Below, piece by piece: positions 1-5,466 of a stretch of 10,161 nt of DNA; position 1 is the stretch's first letter, and every line of letters starts with the position of its first letter. Both the position numbers and the translations under genes were made by a program. The stretch covers positions 1 to 10,161 of the forward strand of contig DASVWG010000307.1 of the NCBI GenBank assembly GCA_036389695.1, in the 5' to 3' direction. Under the pieces are notes generated by a model that ran no database searches, had not been told where the DNA came from, and saw only the letters and a list, made by a program, of their open reading frames with translations. Source of the DNA: JALZHR01 sp036389695. Lineage in GTDB: Bacteria; Acidobacteriota; Blastocatellia; Pyrinomonadales; Pyrinomonadaceae.

Positions 1-200
1 AGAAGCGCGCCGATGTGATTCAGATTATGATAATAACGATGTTTTTCCGAATACCTGTTTAATAGAAATTCGAGCGCCGTCTCAGCCGCGCTCCCGTCCA
101 AAGAAATTTCCCGAATCAACGCCCGCCAGCCGTCCGTCAAATTTTGCACCGGAGCGTCACTAAAAGAAACTTTTTCGTTACGGTCAATATATTGAGACAT
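1..200 (-). CDS. HD-superfamily metal-dependent phosphohydrolase, N-terminal part (runs off left edge)
   Basis: This is the first 66 codons of a minus-strand gene that starts with ATG at 198-200 and continues past base 1. The visible protein begins MSQYIDRNEK. At residues 49-64 it holds Tyr-Ser-Glu-Lys-His-Arg-Tyr-Tyr-His-Asn-Leu-Asn-His-Ile, which matches the 'YsEPHRhYHnLqHI' signature at the start of predicted metal-dependent HD-superfamily phosphohydrolases (COG4339 type). In HD families such His residues are usually metal ligands. The HD pair itself would lie beyond the edge, so the substrate cannot be predicted. I see no clear Shine-Dalgarno motif upstream. The gene is transcribed away from the tRNA-Thr, and their promoters must share the 100-bp gap between them. 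Confidence 0.8.
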   Translation of the reverse strand, partial: MSQYIDRNEKVSFSDAPVQNLTDGWRALIREISLDGSAAETALEFLLNRYSEKHRYYHNLNHIGAL

Positions 201-251
201 TTTGAAAACTTTAATTTTAAACGGAAATCGCTTAAGAATAAACCGGATTAC

Positions 252-281
252 TTGACAATCCGATGCTCATCTTCGTATATT
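252..281 (+). promoter_or_regulatory. Sigma70-type promoter of the tRNA-Thr gene
   Basis: A perfect -35 hexamer TTGACA (252-257) is followed after 18 bp by the -10 hexamer TATATT (276-281). Transcription would start near 288, about 14 nt before the mature tRNA 5' end. This is the best promoter match in the window, as expected for a stable-RNA gene. Confidence 0.8.
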
Positions 282-301
282 CTTTAATTCGGCTTCCTTT
301 A

Positions 302-377
302 GCCACCTTAGCTCAGTTGATAGAGCATCCGATTCGTAATCGGAAGGTCTCGAGTTTGAGTCTCGAAGGTGGCTCCA
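302..377 (+). tRNA. tRNA-Thr (anticodon CGU)
   Basis: The 76-nt sequence folds as a full cloverleaf. The acceptor stem pairs 302-308 with 367-373. The D arm is GCTC/GAGC (311-314 with 323-326). The anticodon stem TCCGA/TCGGA (328-332 with 340-344) encloses the loop TTCGTAA, with anticodon CGT at 335-337, reading ACG (Thr). The T stem TCGAG/CTCGA (350-354 with 362-366) closes a 7-nt loop. The CCA end is encoded at 375-377 after discriminator base T374. The T loop starts TTTGAGT rather than the canonical TTCRANY, a small deviation. The gene stands alone, with its own promoter upstream and terminator downstream. Confidence 0.97.
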
Positions 378-383
378 TTTTAC

Positions 384-426
384 AAAAAGTCGGAGAGATT
401 TACTGAATAATCTCTCCGACTTTTTT
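384..426 (+). terminator. Rho-independent terminator after tRNA-Thr
   Basis: A perfect 12-bp stem, GTCGGAGAGATT (389-400) with AATCTCTCCGAC (409-420), closes an 8-nt loop and is followed by six T. A run of five A precedes the stem, so the structure could also stop minus-strand transcripts. It lies 11 nt after the tRNA CCA end. Confidence 0.92.
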
Positions 427-550
427 CCGTTTTATCCTTCAGGAGGATTAGAATCATTATCAAAAACATTTGCTAAACCGCTCTGCAAGCTGAATTTTCA
501 TTTATATAAGCGCAGAATTTTGAGAAATTAATTTTCTTTCAAATTATTAC

Positions 551-580
551 TTGACCTATTTCGATATATCGTGATATAAA
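551..580 (+). promoter_or_regulatory. Probable promoter of the PadR-family gene
   Basis: TTGACC (551-556) is followed after 17-18 bp by ATATAA/TATAAA (574-580), a good sigma70-type pair about 60 bp before the padR start codon. The hexamer match is seen directly; use as a promoter is inferred. Confidence 0.6.
565..578. promoter_or_regulatory. Palindrome over the -10 region, candidate PadR autoregulatory operator
   Basis: TATATC-GT-GATATA is a perfect inverted repeat overlapping the spacer and -10 element of the padR promoter. It overlaps a second perfect palindrome, CGATATATCG (562-571). PadR-family dimers bind dyad-symmetric, AT-rich operators and often repress their own gene, so the position fits autoregulation. 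The target specificity is inferred only. Confidence 0.4.
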
Positions 581-641
581 AATTTTATTCCGGTGAAATG
601 TTCGTTTTATTGAAAATAAAAAATTAGTGAGGTAAAAATAA

Positions 642-1136
642 ATGTTTGGAAGAAAAGGTTTTAAATTCGGACGCGGCGTTTGCGCGCCGGGTTTTGGTGG
701 TGAGTTTATGCGAATGCGGCGCGGCGACATTAAGTTTCATCTGCTGGAGATTCTCAAAGATACTCCGCGGCACGGTTACGAAATTATCAGCGAGCTTGAA
801 AAACAAAGCGGCGGTTATCGTCCGAGTCCCGGCTCGGTTTACCCGACTTTGCAGATGCTCGAAGAAGGCGGTTACCTGACCAGCGAGCAAATCGAAGGCA
901 AAAAGGTTTATACGATTACCGCCGAAGGCTTGAAGCTTTTGGAGGAACGCGGCGGAGCGCCGTGGGAGGCTAGCCCGAAAATGGCGCAGGCGTTTGAAAT
1001 GCGCAAGGCTTTAATGAAATTGAGCGCGGCAGTGATGGACGGCGTCCGCGACAGCGACGAGGAAACCGTCAAACGCATCAATGAAATCGTCAACAAGGCG
1101 CGCCGCGACGTCTATTCAATCCTGGCTGAATCATGA
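642..1136 (+). CDS. PadR-family transcriptional regulator
   Basis: The 164-aa protein has a short Gly/Arg/Phe-rich N-terminus (residues 1-26) before a winged helix at about 27-105. It carries the PadR hallmarks: 'LLEILKDTPRHGYEII', then 'SPGSVYPTLQMLEEGGYLTS' and 'KKVYTITAEGLKLLEE'. The C-terminal third (about 110-164) is helical and charged, the usual PadR dimerisation region. PadR proteins are dimeric repressors, often controlling efflux or stress genes and themselves. The ATG at 642 follows GAGG (629-632) at a reasonable spacing, and a promoter with a palindrome lies just upstream. No transporter or other obvious target gene is adjacent, so the regulated pathway is unknown and the operator upstream may be self-directed. 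Confidence 0.93.
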   Translation: MFGRKGFKFGRGVCAPGFGGEFMRMRRGDIKFHLLEILKDTPRHGYEIISELEKQSGGYRPSPGSVYPTLQMLEEGGYLTSEQIEGKKVYTITAEGLKLLEERGGAPWEASPKMAQAFEMRKALMKLSAAVMDGVRDSDEETVKRINEIVNKARRDVYSILAES

Positions 1137-1153
1137 AATAATGACGGTAATTG

Positions 1154-1175
1154 GCGGCGCTTGCGGAATCGCCGC
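1154..1175 (+). terminator. Weak terminator-like hairpin after padR
   Basis: GCGGCG (1154-1159) pairs with CGCCGC (1170-1175) around a 10-nt loop, followed by a broken T-rich run (TTTCCTT). It starts 17 nt after the padR stop. The stem is GC-rich, but the U-tract is poor, so it may be only a partial terminator. Confidence 0.3.
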
Positions 1176-1423
1176 TTTCCTTCGCGCTGAATAACAGATA
1201 CGGCGCAAGGAAACGACGGGAATTCATCGCTTCGGAAGAACATATCGCCTTCGGGCAATTAAAATTTCTATATTTGGATACTTGCGTAGCGAGGATAAAA
1301 ATATCGATGATTTACGGGAAATCAGTCGCGGGAAAGCGTGAAATAAAGATACTCGCAAGACATCCGGAAAAAGTAAAAAAAGTGGCAACCATTCGGGAAA
1401 TTCCGGCTTCTAAATAATCACTT

Positions 1424-1459
1424 ATCAATTATTGATGTAAACCCTCGGTAGGATATTTT
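1424..1459 (+). promoter_or_regulatory. Probable phosphatase promoter with overlapping palindrome
   Basis: TTGATG (1432-1437) and TATTTT (1454-1459) are 16 bp apart, a passable sigma70-type pair. A perfect 13-bp palindrome ATCAAT-T-ATTGAT (1424-1436) overlaps the -35 element, where a bound regulator could block RNA polymerase. The half-site order is the reverse of an FNR box (TTGAT-N4-ATCAA), so FNR is not implied. Confidence 0.35.
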
Positions 1460-1490
1460 CCAAAGCAATCACGCAAAATAATAGGTTTGG

Positions 1491-1532
1491 TTTAATTTAG
1501 CAGCTGACTGTTGTTTTTCAGTCTGAATTAAA
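1491..1532 (+). promoter_or_regulatory. Leader hairpin immediately before the phosphatase ribosome binding site
   Basis: TTTAATTTAG (1491-1500) can pair with CTGAATTAAA (1523-1532) over 10 bp with a single G-U pair. An inner ACTG/CAGT helix surrounds a T-rich loop. The structure ends one base before AGGAG (1534-1538), so it could shape ribosome access or protect the mRNA 5' end. Pairing is seen in the sequence; the function is inferred. Confidence 0.4.
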
Positions 1533-1542
1533 AAGGAGAGAA

Positions 1543-2142
1543 ATGATTAAAAATTTTCTGACGTCTTTCGTTACTTTGTTTGTCCTGGTTTTCGGCTTTT
1601 CCACATCTTCTTTCGCTCAAACGACACCTTCAGGTTTCCCGAACGTTAAAATCGGTAATTTCGGACAGATGGATGAGCGTTTTTATCGCGGCGCGCAGCC
1701 TTTGCCTGACGATTATCAGGCATTAAAGGATTTAGGCGTCAAAACCGTCATTGATTTGCGCAATGACCCGACCGATTATGAAAAGGCGGCGGTCGAAACT
1801 CTCGGAATGAGATACGTCAACATCTCGATGAGCGGCTGGAAATCCCCGAAAGACCGTCAGATTGAAGAATTTTTAAAGCTGGCGAACGACCCCGAAACCG
1901 GCGTGTTTTTCGTTCACTGCAAAGCCGGAATTCACCGCACGGGCGTTGCCGGAGCGGTCTGGAGATTTACGAAATACAATTGGGGTTATGACCAGGCTTA
2001 TAAGGAAATGAAGAATTACAATTTCTCTTCCGGTTTGGTTCACGGGGCGCTGAAATCTTTTGTGAAAGATTACGCCGAGGAAATGGAAGTCAGAAAGGTA
2101 CAGAATCCGGCTCTGCAGACAGCGGCAGGAACTGCTCAATAA
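1543..2142 (+). CDS. Exported dual-specificity / tyrosine-type protein phosphatase
   Basis: The 199-aa protein starts with a clear signal peptide (Lys3, hydrophobic core about 5-20, likely cleavage in Ser-Phe-Ala|Gln near residue 25), so it should act in the periplasm or outside. The mature part has the fold markers of DSP-like phosphatases: FYRGAQP (47-53), GVKTVIDLRND (65-75), and the active-site loop HCKAGIHRTG (125-134) with nucleophile Cys126 and phosphate-binding Arg132, Thr133 following. No Asp stands out as the general acid in the segment around NISMSGWK (93-100), so substrate and rate are uncertain; phosphoprotein, inositol phosphate or another phosphoester are all possible. ATG 1543 follows AGGAG at close spacing. 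The gene appears monocistronic, ending at the shared terminator. Confidence 0.9.
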   Translation: MIKNFLTSFVTLFVLVFGFSTSSFAQTTPSGFPNVKIGNFGQMDERFYRGAQPLPDDYQALKDLGVKTVIDLRNDPTDYEKAAVETLGMRYVNISMSGWKSPKDRQIEEFLKLANDPETGVFFVHCKAGIHRTGVAGAVWRFTKYNWGYDQAYKEMKNYNFSSGLVHGALKSFVKDYAEEMEVRKVQNPALQTAAGTAQ

Positions 2143-2158
2143 TAAATTCAGTTAGTTA

Positions 2159-2199
2159 AAAAAAAGGACGCGTTTTGAGATTAAACGCGTCCTTTTTTT
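2159..2199. terminator. Bidirectional rho-independent terminator between convergent genes
   Basis: GGACGCGTTT (2166-2175) pairs perfectly with AAACGCGTCC (2183-2192) around a 7-nt loop. Seven or more A precede it and eight T follow, so a U-tract exists in both directions. It ends both the phosphatase gene (+) and the ppk1–DUF4956 operon (-). Confidence 0.94.
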
Positions 2200-2209
2200 T
2201 ATTGGGTTG

Positions 2210-3103
2210 CTATTGATAAATATCGGTGGCGCTTTTCTTTTGTTCCCACTGAATACCCTCGATATTATTCGGGTCTAAAGCCAGTATCTGCTCGCTCAGT
2301 TTATCGGTGCTCAGATTCAGGCGCAGATTCAGATAATAGACGATACAGCCGACCGAGTTTTCATCTTCCGGCGGGTCAAATCGCCTGACTTCCGTCACGA
2401 GCTTATGCCATTCGAAAACTTTTTTCAGCGCGACGTGCGTCGTATCGGTATTGCGCGTTTTGACGGTGACTTCCATCGAGCGATGCGCCTGTTCCGGCTC
2501 TTTATATTCCAATAATCGCAATAAAACCAGAACGAAAAGACAGAGCACAACGCCGAGCTCCCAGCGTCCGACGCCTGCCGCCAGACCGAGCGCGAGACAG
2601 ATTAACAAAACCGTGACTTCTTTCGGGTCTTTGATGTTCGTGCGAAAACGGACGAGCGAGACGGCGGCGAAAATGGCGAAAGCGCGCGCGGCATTATCGC
2701 CGACAATCATCATCAAAGCCGCCGCGACGACCGCCAGCAGAATCTGCGTCTGCGCGACGTAAAGATTGCGCTCAAACAAGCGAACGTTTTTGCGCGGTCG
2801 AAAAGCGAGAATTGCCGAAAGAATGACCGCTATCACCAGGCGGAGAAGAATTTGTAATATTCCGACATCCACGCTGGAACTGGCATTAACCGGCGCATTT
2901 GTCTCGGAATTTTCTTTCGGAAGCAGAGGATTTTCGTTATTTGCCGGTGTCGGCGATGCCGCGGCGTTTGAGTTAGCGGACGAGGCAATCAGATTCGCGG
3001 GCACGAAATAGCCGCGAATCACCAAAAAAGCGCCTACGGCGAAAGCCAGTAACAGAAAAGCGGCGGCGATTGATGAGATAACAATAGTTTTCGTTTTATT
3101 CAT
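2210..3103 (-). CDS. DUF4956 family multi-pass membrane protein
   Basis: The protein has 297 aa. Residues 7-28 are a membrane segment, followed by a low-complexity Ala/Asn/Pro/Ser linker (about 40-78). The DUF4956 core at about 80-200 has four or five hydrophobic helices and the family signature 'MMIVGDNAARAFAIFAAVSLVRFRTNIKDPKE' (131-162 region, Arg140, Arg152, Arg154, Asp159). A soluble C-terminal domain (about 205-297) resembles the cytosolic tail common in this family. The biochemical role is unknown, but family members are typically encoded beside VTC-type polyphosphate polymerases and CotH-like kinases. It is the last gene of the operon. Its ATG (3101-3103) lies inside the end of the preceding kinase-like gene, an 8-nt overlap suggesting translational coupling; no strong separate Shine-Dalgarno is visible. 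Confidence 0.9.
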   Translation of the reverse strand: MNKTKTIVISSIAAAFLLLAFAVGAFLVIRGYFVPANLIASSANSNAAASPTPANNENPLLPKENSETNAPVNASSSVDVGILQILLRLVIAVILSAILAFRPRKNVRLFERNLYVAQTQILLAVVAAALMMIVGDNAARAFAIFAAVSLVRFRTNIKDPKEVTVLLICLALGLAAGVGRWELGVVLCLFVLVLLRLLEYKEPEQAHRSMEVTVKTRNTDTTHVALKKVFEWHKLVTEVRRFDPPEDENSVGCIVYYLNLRLNLSTDKLSEQILALDPNNIEGIQWEQKKSATDIYQ

Positions 3104-4121
3104 TGTTTAGTAAGAGCGAAAATCTGTCTTCGTTGACGACGCCGGAAAGTTCTCTGATTTTGTTTTTTACGGCTCTTGTCAGCGTGTCGATGTCGGCGGG
3201 CGAATAATTTGCGGCGCGAAACGCGTCTCTTATCTGTTTATCGTTAAGCTGCAGCAATAATTTTGAAAGCCAATCGGCGTCGGCAACCGTAATGTCTTTA
3301 AAAAGCCAGCGATTTTTTCCTTTGTAAGAAAGCTCTAAGCGCCCGTCTTCGACGTCTCTGACCAATCTGGTTCTGACATAGGCGGACGGCTTATTCGTTT
3401 TGCGCCCGAGACGATAAAATATCGGCAGATTGTTGTTGCCGAGCTTGCCGAAAGTCGCGCCCAAATCCGAGATGATGTAATGAAGCTCTTTGCCGTTTCT
3501 GCCTTCGACCTGCAGGATTTTGTTTTGCACGTCGACGATGTCCCAGTTGGTCAAAAAAACCTGCATTATTTTCAAGCCCTGAAATTCCTTTGTGCCGATA
3601 AACGGATTTTTCTTCCATTTCCATTCGTCGAGTCTTTCGATGTAGTCCGGTCGGGCTTCGAGACGCACGTTTCTAAAAGTTCCTTTGCCGGGAATCGTCA
3701 GCGTGGGAACGAGATAATTGATTTCGGTTTTGTAGCCTAAAGCCCACATTAAACGAACCGCCGCCGTTTCAGGCTGCGCTTCGCGTCCGAGTTTCGCCAC
3801 CCACGTTCGACCTGAGCCGTCCTTGATTCGATATTTTTTATTGTGCCCGTTGGTTTCTTCCTTGATAAAAGTTATGCGGCTCAAATCCGGCTGCATATCT
3901 CTTCCGCCCGGACCGTAAAAAAGGTCGCGGCGACCGATATTGACGCGCTCCCACATTATGGGCTTGCCTTCGGGCGCTTGTTTCGGTTGTTTTTGTTGTT
4001 TCTGCGTTTGCCGCGCCGGCGATTTATCGGATTTTTTCTGCGCGGGAATTGCCGTCGAAAACAGCAGCGAAAAAACAATCAAAGAGATTAACGATCGAAG
4101 AAAAACCTTTGACCAGACCAT
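3096..4121 (-). CDS. Exported kinase-like protein, copy B (unnamed family)
   Basis: The protein has 341 aa. It has a signal peptide (hydrophobic about 8-26, likely cleavage near Pro-Ala-Gln 26-28), then a Lys/Gln/Pro-rich linker (about 29-54). The globular region (about 57-325) is strikingly similar to copy A. It shows an order of motifs recalling atypical kinases: a Lys in 'WVAK' (K110), a nearby Glu pair in 'REAQPE' (E114, E118), 'NWDIVDVQN' (192-200) like a catalytic loop with Asp and Asn, then 'YIISDLGATFG' (D219-L-G) like the metal-binding DFG/DxG. HipA, PI3/4-kinase, Fam20 and CotH families share such an order; direct membership cannot be shown here. The ATG at 4119-4121 follows AAGGAG (plus-strand 4131-4136) with 9-nt spacing. 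It is coupled to DUF4956 downstream. Substrate unknown. Confidence 0.7.
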   Translation of the reverse strand: MVWSKVFLRSLISLIVFSLLFSTAIPAQKKSDKSPARQTQKQQKQPKQAPEGKPIMWERVNIGRRDLFYGPGGRDMQPDLSRITFIKEETNGHNKKYRIKDGSGRTWVAKLGREAQPETAAVRLMWALGYKTEINYLVPTLTIPGKGTFRNVRLEARPDYIERLDEWKWKKNPFIGTKEFQGLKIMQVFLTNWDIVDVQNKILQVEGRNGKELHYIISDLGATFGKLGNNNLPIFYRLGRKTNKPSAYVRTRLVRDVEDGRLELSYKGKNRWLFKDITVADADWLSKLLLQLNDKQIRDAFRAANYSPADIDTLTRAVKNKIRELSGVVNEDRFSLLLNNE

Positions 4122-4124
4122 TTA

Positions 4125-4352
4125 ATGAAACTCCTTATTCGATTTACCTTATTTTCCGAATCATTTCGGCGTTTAAATCATTTGAATTGCGCCCGCGCAA
4201 ACTTAATTTACAGAGACGTAAATCAAATTAACGAAGACGTGAACTCAATTAACGAGCGCGTAAACTTAATTAACGAAGGCGTTAACTCGATTCACGAAGA
4301 CGTTAATCTAATTAACGCGGACGTAAACTCGATTAACGAAGACGTAAATTAG
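4125..4352 (+). pseudogene. Heptad-repeat (coiled-coil) open frame antisense to the operon, broken by an amber codon
   Basis: On the plus strand an open frame of 75 codons runs from ATG 4125 to TAG 4350-4352. If the TAG is ignored, the same frame continues to TAA 4428-4430. From about residue 16 it is a 7-residue repeat: Val at position 1, Asn at 2, Ser/Leu/Gln at 3, Ile at 4, Asn at 5, Glu at 6, Asp/Arg/Gly at 7. The Val-to-Ile spacing of 3 then 4 is that of a coiled coil (a/d). Between units the codons for Val (GTA/GTG/GTT), Asn (AAC/AAT) and Glu (GAA/GAG) vary synonymously, as if it had been selected as protein. Against a live gene: no Shine-Dalgarno site, no good promoter, and its first codons form the ribosome binding site of copy B on the other strand. 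It may be a decayed gene or a DNA repeat that merely keeps a frame. Confidence 0.3.
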
Positions 4353-4424
4353 ATTAACGAGGACGTAAACTTAATTAACGTGCGCGTAAATCAAGTTTGC
4401 CTGCGCGCATTTAAGCGATGTCAG
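4170..4424. repeat. 21-bp tandem repeat array, about 12 units, degenerate at both ends
   Basis: Eight well-matched units lie head to tail at 4215, 4236, 4257, 4278, 4299, 4320, 4341 and 4362, each exactly 21 bp. A typical unit begins GACGTAAA and ends ATTAACGA. Degenerate units flank them at 4194 and 4383, and fainter ones at 4170 (followed by a 3-bp insertion, 4191-4193) and 4404. Sharp middle units and decayed edges are typical of arrays evolving by slippage or unequal exchange. Each core unit also contains an imperfect dyad, CGTAAA-N5-TTAACG. No indel breaks the 21-bp phase within the core. Confidence 0.95.
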
Positions 4425-4482
4425 CGATAAATCAACCTATGAAATCAAACTAATTCAACTTTCGGACAGTTCGCTAAACTAT

Positions 4483-5451
4483 CTACATTCCGGCTTGCGT
4501 CTGCTTGGTCGCCTGATTTAAGTCCGCGATTCTGCCTTTCACCGCCAGCGTTAAAGTCTTTATTTCTTCCGGCGAATAATTCGCGGCGCGAAAGGCGTCT
4601 TCGATTTGTTTATCGGTTAATTGATTCAGCAATTCAGCCAGCCAGCGCGCTTCCTCGACGGTTATATCTTCAAACAAGCCGCGATTTTTGCCCTTGTAAG
4701 CCAAGTCGACTTTCCCGTTTTTCACATCGTCGATAAACTCCGAATCGATGTATTTGGTCGGATTGCTGGTTTTGCGCCCGAGACGGTAAATTATCGGGAA
4801 ATTATTGTTGCCGAGCTTGCCGAAAGTCGCGCCCAAATCGCTGATGATGTAATGCAGCTCTTTGCCGCTTGCGCCGTCAACCTGCAAAATCTTGTTCTGC
4901 ACGTCGACGATGTCCCAGTTATTGAAAAAAACCATCATCATTTTCAGCCCTTGAAATTCCTTCGTGCCGATAAACGGATTGTCTTTCCATTTCCATTCGT
5001 CAAGGCGGTCGATTTCTTCGGGTCGGGCTTCGAGACGAACGTTTTTGAATGTGCCTTTGCCCGGAATCGTGATTGAATCGACCAGATAATTGACTTCCGT
5101 TTTGTAGCCCAAAGCCCACATCAAGCGGACGGCGGCGGTTTCCGGCTGCGCTTCTCTGCCTAATTTCGCCACCCAGATTTTCCCCTTGCCGTCCTTGATG
5201 CGGAATTTTTTGTTGTGACCGTTTTTCTCTTCTTTCAGAAAAGTAACGCTGCTTAAATCGGGACGCATTTCTTCGCCGCCGGGACCGGCAAACAAATCCC
5301 GCTCGGCGATATTGACCGGCTCCCACATCACCGCTTTGCCGGTCGGCGTCGATTCTTTTTTCGCATCTTTTTGCGCGTTAATTGCAGAAAATGAAATTAA
5401 AAAAATGATTAAACAAATTACCGGCTTTACGAGCCTCGCTTGAATTTTCAT
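4483..5451 (-). CDS. Exported kinase-like protein, copy A (unnamed family)
   Basis: The protein has 322 aa with a signal peptide (Lys2/Arg6, hydrophobic about 10-24, likely cleavage near Ile-Asn-Ala-Gln 24-27) and a shorter charged linker than copy B. Long blocks are identical or nearly so with copy B, including 'LGREAQPETAAVRLMWALGY' (97-116), 'FIGTKEFQGLK' (160-170) and 'HYIISDLGATFGKLGNNN' (200-217). The kinase-like positions are K96, E100/E104, N178-W-D180, Q185-N186 and D205-L-G207. All are kept, so if the fold assignment is right neither copy is an obvious pseudokinase. ATG 5449-5451 follows GAGGG (plus-strand 5457-5461) by 5 nt and is only 15 nt beyond the ppk1 stop, so it is co-transcribed with ppk1. 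The function and target in the periplasm are unknown. Confidence 0.7.
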   Translation of the reverse strand: MKIQARLVKPVICLIIFLISFSAINAQKDAKKESTPTGKAVMWEPVNIAERDLFAGPGGEEMRPDLSSVTFLKEEKNGHNKKFRIKDGKGKIWVAKLGREAQPETAAVRLMWALGYKTEVNYLVDSITIPGKGTFKNVRLEARPEEIDRLDEWKWKDNPFIGTKEFQGLKMMMVFFNNWDIVDVQNKILQVDGASGKELHYIISDLGATFGKLGNNNFPIIYRLGRKTSNPTKYIDSEFIDDVKNGKVDLAYKGKNRGLFEDITVEEARWLAELLNQLTDKQIEDAFRAANYSPEEIKTLTLAVKGRIADLNQATKQTQAGM

Positions 5452-5466
5452 AAATTCCCTCTTGTT

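Larger units (their letters stand above)
1137..1542. other. 406-bp intergenic region with no convincing gene
   Basis: The stretch between padR and the phosphatase has no recognisable protein. An open frame from a TTG at 1151 to 1417 (88 codons) begins right after a stop, has no Shine-Dalgarno site, resembles no family and is Lys/Arg-rich. I do not accept it as a gene. The 5' end holds a weak hairpin. The 3' end holds the probable promoter, a palindrome and a leader hairpin of the phosphatase gene, listed separately. Confidence 0.6.
4122..4482. other. 361-bp spacer between the two kinase-like genes, filled by a 21-bp tandem repeat
   Basis: This gap splits an otherwise tight minus-strand operon. 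Most of it (4170-4424) is the repeat array described separately. The rest holds the ribosome binding site of copy B at 4131-4136 and an AT-rich stretch before the array. On the far side are about 55 bp after the stop of copy A, with no terminator-like hairpin. Read-through from copy A into copy B is therefore possible. Confidence 0.7.

Noticed and set aside
432..488. Short minus-strand frame ending just before the tRNA terminator, possible C-terminal remnant of a lost gene
   Set aside because: It has fewer than 20 codons, no adequate start and nothing to compare with; chance is sufficient.
1151..1417. 88-codon plus-strand open frame starting with TTG
   Set aside because: It has no Shine-Dalgarno site, starts directly after a stop, matches no family, and its second half is a Lys-rich translation of AT-rich spacer.
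1424..1436. FNR/CRP-type binding site
   Set aside because: The half-sites are in the opposite order to the FNR consensus and the spacing is wrong.
4170..4424. CRISPR array
   Set aside because: The units are contiguous 21-bp repeats without unique spacers, and no cas gene is nearby.
4621..5076. 151-codon plus-strand frame opposite copy A
   Set aside because: It mirrors conserved codons of the kinase-like gene; a similar shadow frame occurs opposite copy B because the genes are paralogous.
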